Positions 22,501 to 32,573 of a DNA stretch of 64,000 nucleotides are shown piece after piece. The stretch is from Brachypterus glaber (Eukaryota > Arthropoda > Insecta > Coleoptera > Kateretidae), in contig OY294044.1 of NCBI GenBank assembly GCA_958510825.1, forward strand, positions 81,080,895 through 81,144,894, written 5' to 3'. Each line of letters opens with the position of its first letter. The stretch's first letter is position 1. Made by a program: the position numbers and the translations under genes. The notes beneath the pieces are model-generated. The model did not search any database, had not been told where the DNA came from, and saw only the letters and a list, made by a program, of their open reading frames with translations.

Positions 22501-23394
22501 CAAAAAAAGTGGTCTGGCTATATATATCCATATTGTACTCACCAAAACAATGAAAAAAGTTCATATACACATATTGTCTAAAATGCTTGGTCTCTGAGTT
22601 ATGGTCATTTTAAGTTTTTAGTTGAGATACTTTTTTAGTACACTCTTGATATAGTAACAGATACTTATTAAGAAGGCCAAGATAATTTTGCTCTTGATGT
22701 CATATTTACAGTTAAATATCTGACTTATTGTTTTAAAAAGCTGTATTTTGAAATGAAAACCAAAATAAAATTTATAACAAATAAGCTTGTGAACTTAAAG
22801 AATATATGGCTCATTTCAGTCTCATAGAACGTGAATTTTTTATAACTGTATAGAACTTTTTGTCCGGGCAGGTCTTGACGATTTTGGTAATTTAAAAATC
22901 ATGTAATACTCTTTTAGTCAGAAGACAGCGAAGAGTATAATAATACAAAATATTTTCAGTACTTACTGAAAATATTTTTACCTTAAGGTAAGGGAAGCTG
23001 CAAAATAGTTTAAAATACGCGTTTTAAAAGACATTTTACAGACTAGTTAGAAAAACTTCGTGCTCGTGTGAAAAAATATTGTTTTTTTTTAATTAGTACT
23101 ATTTCGGTACTATTTCAGTAGATTTCAATAGCGGATACCCGGGTGTAACTACCCGCAAAAGTCACTTTTTCCAAATATCTCTATAAAGTGTGAGGTATCC
23201 TTTAAATCCATTATGTTTTATTGATAACTGACAGTTATTTCCGATATTACGGAGATAAACGTATATAGAGTTCGATCCATCAATTTGTGTCAAATGCAAA
23301 TGATGCATCGCACATTTGTCTTAAAAAAAAACAAAATAACGTAAACGTAAATGAATCGTTGAGTTTTAAAAGAGAGTTATTTCCAAATAAAATT
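22501..23394. other. Unassigned AT-rich sequence
   Basis: No gene or repeat that I can support. The left edge 'gtatacagcgtgtaacaaaa' resembles the 'acagggtgt' ends of several fold-back elements, but I found no mirrored right end. Confidence 0.45.
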
Positions 23395-23475
23395 AAATAA
23401 AATACAAGCTTTTAAAATTAAAACCCTTCTAATAATTACATTTTATGTATAACTAAAAAGTTGAAAACAACATAT
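23395..23475 (-). repeat. FB-H arm, left part of a split element
   Basis: 'aatacaagcttttaaaatta', 'aaacccttctaataattaca' and 'tgtataactaaaaagttgaa' are the reverse complement of the arm at about 25.66-25.74 kb. I read the two as the outer arms of one FB-H element now separated by the 23.5-25.5 kb insertions. Confidence 0.6.
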
Positions 23476-23712
23476 ACACTGATAAAAAAAATTTATTTGG
23501 ATATGGCCAATTAAATTATTTGGTTCTGAGTACCAAATTTTATTTGGGTCAAATAAATATTTAGTAAACAAATATTTAAATTTCAAAATAATTTATTAAT
23601 GGGAACATTTATTTGACAGAATTAACATTTATTTGTCACAACCAAATAATTTAATTGGCCATATCCAACCAAATATTTAGTTGAGACAAATAAACTGTTT
23701 TATCAGTGTATA
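23472..23712. repeat. MITE (about 240 bp) with 'tatacactgataaaa' ends
   Basis: 'atacactgataaaa' + 'ttatttggatatggccaatt' + 'aaattatttggtt' at the left pairs with 'aaccaaataatttaattggc' + 'catatccaaccaaat' ... 'ttttatcagtgtat' at the right. Many internal 'caaataaatattt' words. Confidence 0.85.
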
Positions 23713-23718
23713 AATGGT

Positions 23719-25542
23719 GTACCATGGTAGACAAATCATCGAAATTGTGGCGTTATTAACAGAAATATGAAATTTTTACCAGTCAATATAGACCAAATTA
23801 CATTCAATTGACCCTAAACAAAAGTTTTCTACTCTTTTTTTGGTTTTGAGCTAGAGCTCCACATGTGTAGTTTTTTAGCATACCAACATTTTTAAATGCC
23901 AAAATTAAAAAATATATTTTATCCAACACCTTCACAGAAACACTTGTTTTGAGCGCTATTTTAAATGTAAAAGTGAGTTTTTTTCCACTAGTGACTAAAA
24001 ATTTTTCACCCACTCTTTTACGTACAGCTTTTGATCTCACCCAAAATTAGTTACATACCCTATTAGGTATTATAACTATTCTATAAATAGAAATACGTTA
24101 ACTAAACCATAAAAATTAAAGAAAACCCCAAATTATTCTTTAGTTTTTGAATAAAATACTGTTTTTATTAAAAATTCTGTCATCACCGCGTCCATTTTGA
24201 CGTTTGTAAGAAATGTAAAAATAGCAATTGTTTATTTTTAATAGGCATACTTAGGCCATGGTTACCTATTCTTTTAGTATTAAGAAAACTTAATCTTAAT
24301 ATTTTTGACATAATTTTTCGCAAAATTATAGATTTTTATTTAAAAATAAAAGGTGTTGGATAAAATTAAATTCTCAACTTAATTTTATCCACTTAATACA
24401 CTAGTTAAGAACATAACTATTTTTTCTTTTTTGTATAATTTTTTTTTTACTAAAAACAAATTTTCCATTTAAATAATTAATTTTAAGAAATAAAAAGAAA
24501 AACTTTGTTTTAGGAACTAACGTTGAATAGTAGATTGCAGTGGAATTTAAATTTTCCAGTATGACTTAGGGTCACTTCTTCCAGCGGCAGCTTTCTGCTG
24601 CTGCCAACGTTTATAAAACCATGTCAAATCTAATATCCAAAATTTGAAATAGATTTAATCTAACATGTATAATTATATATAAATTTAACAAAGCAAGATT
24701 TTTGGAAATCTTCATGAAGAAAACAGTTATGTAGAAAACACTTTAGTTGTCCAGAAACTTAAAAAAGGTCGAAGAAAATACCGTAGAGAAAACTATCTTG
24801 TAAATTTGGCAATTTATTCAATTATTTTATTGTAATCTTATTAATAAGGTACATTGCATTATAAATTAGGTCTACTTTAATTAATTAAAAATTAAAAATT
24901 TTTTTTTTATTATTTAACAAAATAAATGTCTCCCTGTTAATTAATTTTTCACTGTGTAAAATAACTAAAAATTACTCTGGTCAAGCTACTTATAAAAGCC
25001 AATGTTGGGATATTGATATTTTTCAACAATTTTTATAGTAAAACCAATTTAAGTTACTATTTTGCATTGTAATCTAAACGGCCAAATCTCTGGTCAAATC
25101 CTGAAAACCAATAGGTACCTCCACAAAAAGTCATGCCTTTATGGAAAAATCACTGCAGTTTTGTGGAGGATATAAATAATAGTTTACACCATTTATAAAT
25201 GTCAATATTCAATCTTATCAAATAAATCTAATTCTTTGCGAGTATTAAATTTGACATTTAATGTCATTTTATTAAAATCGTGTTTGAAAATCTTAATTTC
25301 ACAAAAACCTATTTTGCTATATATTCCACAATAAAATTGACATTTTTAAAGATTTTTTAAAATTAAAAATTTTAATATACTAACAAAAATGCACGTGTGG
25401 TGTTTTCGCTCAAAAACAAAAAGTAGATAACTTTTGTTTAGGGCCAATTGAAGGTAACTTGGTCTGTATTGAATGGTAAAATTTCATTCTGATATATCTG
25501 TTAATAACGCCACAATTTGGGTGATTTGTCTACCGTGGGAAA
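23719..25542. mobile_element. Large fold-back element, family FB-G (about 1.8 kb)
   Basis: The terminal arms pair over about 140 bp: 'accatggtagacaaatcatc', 'attgtggcgttattaacaga', 'ccaaattacattcaattgac' and 'cctaaacaaaagttttctac', against the mirrored right arm ending 'gatttgtctaccgtgg'. The interior is AT-rich and not clearly paired. It includes the 'gggtcacttcttccagcggc' hairpin at 24.58 kb and no transposase. The 78-residue minus frame over the left arm has no known domain. Confidence 0.8.
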
Positions 25543-25609
25543 CCGGGTACAAAATTTCAAATAATAGAACCTTAAAAGAAAGGTTTTCAAATTTTTGATC
25601 GTTTAAAAA

Positions 25610-26110
25610 ACGTTTCCAAAACCCTTCTTTTAAAAATTTAGTTTTTGAAAATTTGTATATCTTGTTTTCTACTTTTTAGTTACGTGTAAAATGTAATTAA
25701 TAGAAAGGTTTGAACTTCAAAAACTTGTTTTATATTTTATTTCATTTTAAAGTTTTTTAGTTATCGTTTAATTATATCTATGTAAAGCATGTGGGAGGTG
25801 TTTTAACGGGGGTGTTTTATTTATGATAAAATTTTATTATCACGAGATGAGTACGTAACCCGATTTTAGTTTTAAATTATCTCACATGCATGGGTAAAAA
25901 AGGGTTTTTTTTAATTTTAGGGGTAAATTTTATATAAAATTGTATTGTCGTCGGAGATTAGCATCTGCAGCAAATTTTAGCTCTCTTAGTTTATTCTAAA
26001 TGGGTGAAAAATAATTTGGAAATTTTGAGGATAAATATATATACCTTTACCTATTATATAATAATATAATATACACATAAGTATATGGAAGTGAAGTGGA
26101 TAGAAGGGTT
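25610..26110 (+). repeat. FB-H arm plus outer module
   Basis: 'ccaaaacccttcttttaaaa', 'atttagtttttgaaaattt', 'tatcttgttttctacttttt' and 'gaaaggtttgaacttcaaaa' match the 45.8 and 46.5 kb hairpins. The following 25,790-26,110 (ggggtgttttatttatgata, acccgattttagttttaaat, ttagggg taaattt) is the reverse complement of 46,060-46,400. Confidence 0.65.
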
Positions 26111-26256
26111 TTAAAAAGTTGTTTATGAGAAACTAGACTCCAAAAATAAAAATGGTGTGTCATTTTTGTGTTAATGAAAAACTGATTTTTTTTTGTAGTA
26201 TAAATAATTAGACATATAAGGAAATAACATTTTATATTTATAACCAACATACCATA

Positions 26257-27911
26257 GGGTAAAACCCCCAATTATTGGCAGCTTAAGATATTTTCACATA
26301 TATTTCATTATAACTTATTAAATATTTCATGTTATCAAGAATAAAATATTTTACATCATTCAGTGTTATATTTTATATATTATATAAAATTTAAACTGAG
26401 ATCTCAATAATATTAAAGAATTTTTTTAATTAATTACAAGAATATACAATTTCGTATTATTGGCACCTTTTTGCTAATAATTGGAATTCAAATTTTTCTA
26501 TTATTGGCACCTAATTTTTGCTTTAAAGCAACCAAAAAAAAATTACCGAGTACCTACTTTTTGTTAAATAATAAACATTTTAGTATCAAAATAAAATATT
26601 TAAATTGGAATATTGCAGTTTTATACATATTAACTAAAAGCTGTAAACAAAAATTCAAATTTATTTTAGAACTACAAAATTCTAAATATCTTTATATTAA
26701 AGTTAAAATATTAGTTACCTAAAACTAATTTGTATCTATAAAATAATACCTAGTTACCTAGGTACACTTATCTAAAAGAATTATTATGCTTTTAGACTAA
26801 TTTTGATGCGCAAGTTTGGATACAATAAACCTGTGCCAATAATAAGAGTTTAATATAATTTGAACACCTATTATGGGCACCGTGATAAAAAATTAAATTC
26901 CAAAGAAAAATTAAGTGTAAAATGTATATACGTACATATGTATTGAGGAAAAACTGTAAGTTTTTCATTAAATGCTGTTTAGAACTAGGTTTTTAGCTAA
27001 AACTGTATCTTTTGTATAATAGCCCACTCGCTTTAAAATACGGTTTTGGTTTTGTCTTATATCAGATGTAGCAATACGTGTATATTTAACCGTACAAGTA
27101 ATAATTCTATTCAATTTTATTTTATTTATTTCATTAATTTAGCATTTAACTGGTTGAAAATAATTGGAATAGGATTTTTACTAATTATTGGCACCTGTGC
27201 CAATAATTAGGATTTATTTTAATTTTGTATACTAATTGTTGGCACCATCGAAATTAAATAAAAATGTAAAGAAAAATTAAGTTTTTAAGGATAATTAATA
27301 AGTAGAATGCATATATGCATTTTAAGTATATATACTTACTAAAATTATCGAGAAAAAATAGTAAGTCCGTCAATAAAAGTCTTTTACTAACCTTCTATTT
27401 AAAGCATTTCCTTAGCACAAACCTTAAAAATTCACACTTATGTTTGGTTATGGTTATGGTTATTAGGGTGGAGGGTAGCTATCTACACGCACTTAGGCCA
27501 CTTAGCTGGGCCCATTTACCTCCCTTTGGTCACAGCATATTAGCCCCTCAGCCATCCAATTCTTTGGATATATCTAAGAAGGTGTCTGGGAGTGATGCTG
27601 CTTATACCGGCCATGTTATTAAGGCTAACACATGTTCCATTGTTTCCTCTTGCATGTAGCATCCTGTGCAGATGGGGTCGACTAGCAGTCCCACTTACGT
27701 AGTTCACACGAAAGTAGCAAGACTCTACTGCCCAGGGGGGGAAAATATGTTTTTCGCATTTAAAGTATTATATTTAGCAATATTGCCACTTCATAAAAAA
27801 TAGTTAGATTAAGGTATCAATGGAGATTTTTTTTATATAAACGAAAATATCACTCCAGTGCCAATAATTAGCCAAAAATTAGCGGAGTGCCAACGATTGG
27901 GGGTTTTACCC
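26257..27911. mobile_element. Non-autonomous TA-flanked DNA transposon P1 (about 1.66 kb), possibly pogo-like
   Basis: The terminal inverted repeats 'gggtaaaacccccaattatt' + 'ggca' and 'tgccaacgattgggggtttt' + 'accc' are each bordered by TA. The motif 'ttattggcacc' or its complement occurs at least eight times inside (about 26,459, 26,503, 26,835, 27,187 twice, 27,240, 27,855), often as divergent pairs. Such repeated subterminal motifs usually reflect transposase binding. The termini resemble those of the 54.75-kb element, which retains a transposase tail. No transposase frame survives here. Confidence 0.75.
27440..27770 (-). pseudogene. LINE (Jockey/R1-type) RNase H-to-C-terminal zinc-knuckle fragment
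   Basis: On the minus strand a GC-richer block reads through frameshifts as 'LLSCELRKWD' followed by 'VDPICTGCYMQEETMEHVLA', then, after stops, '..IYPKNWMAEGL..'. The order of a basic helix ending near 'LLTGH', then CxxC...EETxEHxL, and finally a short tail is typical of the C-terminal end of non-LTR retrotransposon ORF2 proteins. The last zinc ligand is lost (LITWP in place of LxxC). It sits inside P1, so either P1 captured it or the LINE inserted there. The family call rests on recognising the motif only. Confidence 0.5.
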
Positions 27912-27913
27912 TA

Positions 27914-28668
27914 GGAAAAAGGAAAATACGAAAGTTATTAAACATTTTATACTTGCTAGAGTCCCAGGGAAGTGGTGACGCCGGTTAAGGGTTAAAATAT
28001 AAACTATAAACTTTTACCGTTTTTTTTTTGTTGTAGACAAAAAAACATACTGGGCCTGGACAGTCAAAACTCTATACCCCTTTTAAAACTCAATTAAATT
28101 ATTTAATTAAGTATATGGTCTAAAATATCGGGTATTAACTCAAGTTGACCAAAAATGTGACATAACCCTCTTTTAAAACTTGACAATTCAAATTATATTA
28201 TTCTATGTTATAGTTATAGTTTTGCTAGTTTTTTGTTGTTAAAAAAATTATAAATAGAAACGTATAGATTAATTACCTTTAGTAAAAAATTCACGCTCAA
28301 ATGAGTGACATAAAATGAGCAGATAGAAAAACTTCAATTTATTTAAATGATACATTTTTCTTTTTCCTTTTTATTTTTGTTAAAGCTGACTATTAATATG
28401 TGTGTTTTTTTCCAGGTACGTATTTACACCAAACTAATTAAACACGAAATGTTTTTCATAAAAAAGTAAGTACTAAAAAATTCAGCCCACACTTAAAAAA
28501 TAATACCTTAATTCACATAAATATTATTTAAGAAGGTTAACTTTGTATACGCATATAGTAAAAACCAGATATTATAATTTTAATACTAAATATTTTTTTA
28601 AATAATTCAATATTCAAAAAATGATTTTAATCATTATTGTGACGTCATTGATTACACCCTCCCACAAA
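27914..28668. other. Unassigned AT-rich sequence
   Basis: No gene, tandem or inverted structure that I can support. Confidence 0.45.
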
Positions 28669-29010
28669 AAAGCAAGCCGTGAAGATATGTAATGCTACGT
28701 ATTCCATTACATATTATTATTCATAGTAAATGGTATATTGCATTTTTCCAAACACCTACTTAAAAAATATATATAAAAAAAAATAAAATAAATTACATTT
28801 TTTTTTCAAAATATCTTTTTTTTTTGAAAAACAAAAAATTCGATCAGATTATTCGTTCTTGTGTTATCGTGTCTACAAAAAACGTGACATCAGACAGACA
28901 GACGGACAGACGGACATTTTCAAAGTTTTTTATTTTTCATTTAACATTTGTATCCAAGAAATTTTTGTCTAGGACGTTTTTTTGGCCATTTTGGTAAATA
29001 CCGTATATAA
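28669..29010 (+). repeat. Dispersed composite repeat R2, copy 3 (most compact)
   Basis: The 5' module 'caagccgtgaagatatgtaa' + 'tgctacgtattccatta' ... 'catagtaaatggtatattgc' is followed by the 3' module 'gattattcgttcttgtgtta', 'acatcagacagacagacgga' and 'aagaaatttttgtctagga'. Only about 100 bp separate the modules, so this copy shows the undisturbed arrangement. Confidence 0.75.
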
Positions 29011-29095
29011 AATTAAGTATTGTTGACTTGTATGCTGTGATAAATTAAATATTTAAAACGATTTTGTATTTCAGCATATGAATTTATTTAAAATT

Positions 29096-29134
29096 AGCCT
29101 AGCGCTTTCGATCTAAGATCATCATACAGGGCTT
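29096..29134 (-). ncRNA. Degenerate hammerhead ribozyme of PLE-C
   Basis: On the minus strand: stem I AGCC / GGCU, core CUGUAUGA (a CUGAUGA with one extra U), extra U, stem II GAUC-UUA-GAUC, GAA, self-complementary stem III AGCGCU, then A as the cleavage nucleotide. All parts are present, but the core insertion should abolish catalysis. It lies in the same place, downstream of the endonuclease frame, as the intact motifs of A and D. Confidence 0.7.
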
Positions 29135-29481
29135 AGCTCTGAAAAGTAAAAAAAAATGGTGGTAAATAGAGGGGTTAAAAAGTAAGATTATATAAAGCTT
29201 TAAAGACTAAAAATTAGAAAATTAAAAATAAAAAAAAAATATTTTAAAAATTAAAAATTAATTTTTTTTATAAAATCAATCAAAAAGAGTACTTACTCGT
29301 CAGAGCTAAAAACTAATAGAACCTAAGAGGTAATTTAAAAATATTGGGACATCACATTTAAAAAATTAAAATAATAAATAAAGATAAAAATATGTGTATA
29401 CAGCTTAGACATTGATAAGATACTAAAACAATAAAATCGACAAATTAAAATCCCTGGTTAAAGAAGCGGTAAAATTTTTGA

Positions 29482-30198
29482 AATTTAAATTAGATTTTTA
29501 AATAGTGGTTTAAAAGTTATTTTTTGGTTCAGTTCTAATTGATTGTTTAGGCACAAATCTTTTTCATTTTTTAATCCTAGATGAATTTCTAGGTCTTCTA
29601 AAAGGAAGAGTTTTAAGTCATATTTATGTGTAGTTAGATAATGTAAGATTTCACAATTTTCTTCCATGTTAAAAATATGATCATTGAATTTTAGGTGGTG
29701 GCCGAGGACTGATTTATTGTCTTGAAATATGCTCTTTACAACGAATTTCCAGACTTCTTGAAGTTTTCCCGATGTAGAATTTTGGGCAGGAGTTACAGTT
29801 AAGTTTGTATATACCTGATTTTTTGATTAAGGGAATAGGAGTTTTGGTATTTACTAGGATGGAACTTATGGTATTGGGGTTTTAAAGGCTATTTTCTTAT
29901 CACATTTATTAAAAATTTTGGAGATTTTATAAGAAAGTGGACCGACAAAGGGAAGGGAGATGAATTTTTTATTATTTTTTATTTGACTGGAAGAATATGC
30001 TTGGGCGATAAGGGTTTTGTAGTTGATTTTCTTTATTATTTTGTCTACAGTACTGGGGGGAGATTTGTTATTTAGAGCGAGATGTTTAATAATGCTAATT
30101 TCTTTATTTCTACTTAAGGGGGACATGGGAATTTTAAGAGCGCGGTTAATATAGCAAGTAAGGGAGGCAAGTTTGTGATTGTATGTATGGCACGAGTC

Positions 30199-30199
<1 letters not shown>
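29482..30199 (-). pseudogene. PLE-C reverse transcriptase/GIY-YIG endonuclease, broken C-terminal half
   Basis: The frame starting at about 30,199 reads SCHTYNHKLASLTCYINRAL and later FISLPFVGPLSYKISKIF, matching the post-RT linker of PLE-A (SCHSYKHKLAAFHSYIYRL, ISLPYLGPLTEKILKIF). After a frameshift near 29,870 comes the endonuclease core 'SGIYKLNCNSCPKFYIGKTS' with R and EH downstream, that is, an intact GIY...YIG pair. A further frameshift is followed by the C-terminal block 'CEILHYLTTHKYDLKLFLLE' ending in FKPLFKNLI. At least two frameshifts make it non-functional. It is clearly a different, older lineage than PLE-A. Confidence 0.85.
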
Positions 30200-30247
<48 letters not shown>

Positions 30248-30370
30248 TTTATTGCTTCAAAAAAAAGTAGTACAATATATATAACAATGCAATAAATATG
30301 CTGATAGCACAAAAAATGTTTAGAACATTTGCGCGTGCAAAACATATAATAAAGGTACATAAAAATACAT
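30200..30370 (-). mobile_element. LINE 3' end with (TTA)n tail
   Basis: In reverse complement: 'gtactacttttttttgaagc' + 'aataaatatt' followed by about 15 copies of ATT/TTA. A 3' untranslated end with 'caataaatattatt' and a trinucleotide tail is typical of CR1/Jockey-like LINEs. Only the 3' end is recognised. It abuts PLE-C and probably interrupted it. The microsatellite tail also produces a long isoleucine run in a spurious frame. Confidence 0.6.
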
Positions 30371-30458
30371 AACTATAAAAATATCAAAAAATCTAAATTA
30401 ACTAATCTAAATTAACTGCTATAAATAGAAGGTTACGATGCTCAATTTATTCGTTAGG

Positions 30459-30470
30459 TTATTGAATAAT
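30459..30470. repeat. Target-site duplication of PLE-B1, left
   Basis: 'ttattgaataat' is repeated exactly at 36,010-36,021 on the other side of the B1 element. Confidence 0.85.
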
Positions 30471-30582
30471 CAAATTAAGAAATTCTTGATCCTTACTCAT
30501 ATTGGAGTTGATTTAAATAAACCATAGAAAAAATTGTTATCTCTCCAAAATATAAATTTATTGTCTATTAAACAAACATTAC

Positions 30583-30628
30583 AGCGACAATTGTTTCGAC
30601 TTTTTTAACATAAAGTCATTTTCAAGCT
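30583..30628 (-). ncRNA. PLE-B1 hammerhead-like motif, left arm
   Basis: Minus strand: stem I AGC / GCU, core UUGAAAA in place of CUGANGA, extra U, stem II GACUUU / AAAGUC with a 7-8 nt loop, GAA, self-complementary stem III ACAAUUGU, C at the cleavage position. The two core differences are C3 to U and G8 to A, positions that pair with each other in the folded ribozyme. Activity is unproven. Confidence 0.65.
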
Positions 30629-30954
30629 ACAAATAATAAAAAATTAGGTTGAAAATGGTACAATTCCTTTTAGAAAAACTTACTTTTTTAAATTTATAAA
30701 CAAATTAACTTGAGTGCACATTATTAGAAATGTCATACTGACCTTAACAATATTATTTTTATAAAATCTTCAAAAATTAAACAAAAAGAAAACTACAATA
30801 AGTTAAAATAAAATAAATTAATGAAATCTAAAATTTAAAATTGAATAAAAATCTGGGACATCTATCATAAAGTAATCCAAACTATATTTGAAACATTCTA
30901 AAGGAATTATCTTTAAACTGCAAAAAAAGTAGTTGAACATAAAAAAAAGGAAAG

Positions 30955-30966
30955 AGATTAATTTAT
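30955..30966. repeat. Target-site duplication of PLE-A, left
   Basis: 'agattaatttat' is repeated exactly at 34,997-35,008. Without one copy and PLE-A, the PLE-B1 left arm reads through and again mirrors the right arm. Confidence 0.9.
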
Positions 30967-31056
30967 TTACTGTGGATTTGACGTGTATACCGTGAATGTA
31001 TAATGAAAAAACTTGTGATTCTTTGTATATCGGTATAATTGTAATAAATAAGATCA

Positions 31057-31097
31057 GCCGAGCGCTTTCGCTTCAATCATTGAAGCATCTTCAGGGC
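31057..31097 (-). ncRNA. Hammerhead ribozyme, PLE-A left copy
   Basis: Minus strand: stem I GCC / GGC, core CUGAAGA (position 7 is free), one extra U, stem II GCUUCAA-UGA-UUGAAGC, GAA, self-complementary stem III AGCGCU, C before the predicted cut. Every invariant hammerhead core base is present. Hammerheads in Penelope-like elements are established knowledge, and the tiny stem III suggests action as a dimer. Confidence 0.85.
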
Positions 31098-31411
31098 GGG
31101 CCCTGCAAGAAAGGTGAAAAAACGTTTGTGAAAAATAAAAAAATATAAAAAGGAAGAAAAATTTTTTTGTTGTTTTGTTTTTCAACTTACTTGTCAGGTT
31201 TTTATAGACTGTGGGCACTTTAGAATACATACATTTAAACATATAGACAATAAATTAAGACGGTTACATTTAAAATTTAAAATAAAATAATTTAGGTTAG
31301 AAGACATTTTGGCAGATGACAGAAGAACAATGAATCGGCATATTCCTTGAAGGGTGTTAAGTTAGCCTATAAGGTAAAAGCGCGGCAATTTTGAAAAAAG
31401 CTGAGGGATGG

Positions 31412-32373
31412 TCAAATAAGACTTTTAAATATGGGGGTGAAATTTCTGTTGGAATTAATTTGGGAGTTTAAGCAAAGGTCTTGTCTGTCTTTTATGGCTC
31501 TTGAAATCTCCAAGTCCTCCATGAGACCCAATTTTAAGCTGAATTTATGTAAATCTAAGTTATGGAGGATTTTGATGTCGTTATCAAAATCAAAAGAGTG
31601 GTTGTTATAAGATAGGTGGTGACCAAATTGTGATTCTCTAATTCTTTTTATGTGTTCTTTGGCTCTCGTGATTGCGGGGCGACATGTTTTTCCTATATAA
31701 AATTTATTGCAGGTGTGGCAAGAGATTTCATAAATTCCACTTTTTCTAGAGGTTGGGATGGGGTCTTTAGAGTTTATAAGGTCGCTAAGTTTAGTTTTTG
31801 ATTTGAGAGCTAGGTCTCTTTTGGGATCGTTACCGTGGAATATTTTTAAGATTTTTTCCGTTAAGGGACCTAGATAAGGTAGGGAGATATATTGTTTGGG
31901 GTTGGGAGGGGTTGGAGGGTTAAAAGAGTTGTTTTGAAGGTTTCTTAAATCTTTTTTCCGTATTAGTTTATCTATGATATTGGCTTTGTAACCATTGTTG
32001 ATTGCTAGTTGTTTGATAATGTTAAGTTCATTATCATGGTTAACTTTAGACATGGGTATGTGGTTTAATCTATAAATATAACTATGGAAGGCGGCTAATT
32101 TGTGTTTATAAGAGTGACAGGAATTGTGGGGTATTAAGTGGTCAGTTTGGGTGGGTTTTCTAAAAATATTAAAGGTGACTTTGTTGTTTTGTCTGTTTAT
32201 AGTTAAATCTAAAAAGTTGATTTTTTCATTTTGTTCTAATTCAATTGTAAATTTAATGTTAGGGTGGATAGAATTAAGAAAGAGAAGGAGGGATTGAGCT
32301 TCATTAGGTCCGCCTTTTAGGATGACAAAAGTGTCATCTACATATCGTTTATAAAATTTAATTTGTTTTTGAA
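31412..32373 (-). pseudogene. PLE-A left copy: RT C-terminal part and GIY-YIG endonuclease
   Basis: Minus-strand frame entering from the assembly gap at 'KIKFYKRYVDDTFVILKGG' equivalent sequence, so it includes RT motif C (YVDD), the thumb/linker (SCHSYKHKLAAFHSYIY, KQYISLPYLGPLTEKILKI) and the full GIY-YIG domain (SGIYEISCHTCNKFYIGKT, then R and KEH) to the stop. The N-terminal half is either missing or hidden in the gap. It differs from the right copy at a few residues (PLTEK versus PITKK; one isoleucine fewer in KLSDLI). The frame is open over its visible length. Confidence 0.9.
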
Positions 32374-32573
32374 NNNNNNNNNNNNNNNNNNNNNNNNNNN
32401 NNNNNNNNNNNNNNNNNNNNNNNNNNNNNNNNNNNNNNNNNNNNNNNNNNNNNNNNNNNNNNNNNNNNNNNNNNNNNNNNNNNNNNNNNNNNNNNNNNNN
32501 NNNNNNNNNNNNNNNNNNNNNNNNNNNNNNNNNNNNNNNNNNNNNNNNNNNNNNNNNNNNNNNNNNNNNNNNN
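32374..32573. other. Assembly gap (200 N)
   Basis: Exactly 200 N, a conventional scaffold placeholder, so the true length is unknown. It sits at the axis of the PLE-A palindrome, where reads from the two arms are nearly identical. The start codon and N-terminus of the PLE-A protein are inside or beyond it. Confidence 0.95.

Larger units (their letters stand above)
29060..30199 (-). mobile_element. PLE-C: decayed, 5'-truncated Penelope-like element
   Basis: Minus-strand remnant of a Penelope-like retroelement distinct from A, B and D. From 5' to 3' on the minus strand it holds the end of the RT/thumb region, the linker, a GIY-YIG endonuclease, a 3' untranslated stretch and a hammerhead-like motif. 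It is cut at its 5' side where a (TAA)n-tailed LINE end begins. No target duplication was found. Confidence 0.85.

Noticed and set aside
29866..30360. Isoleucine-rich extension of the PLE-C frame
   Set aside because: The poly-isoleucine run is the LINE (ATT)n tail read in frame; only the part below about 30,200 is PLE protein.
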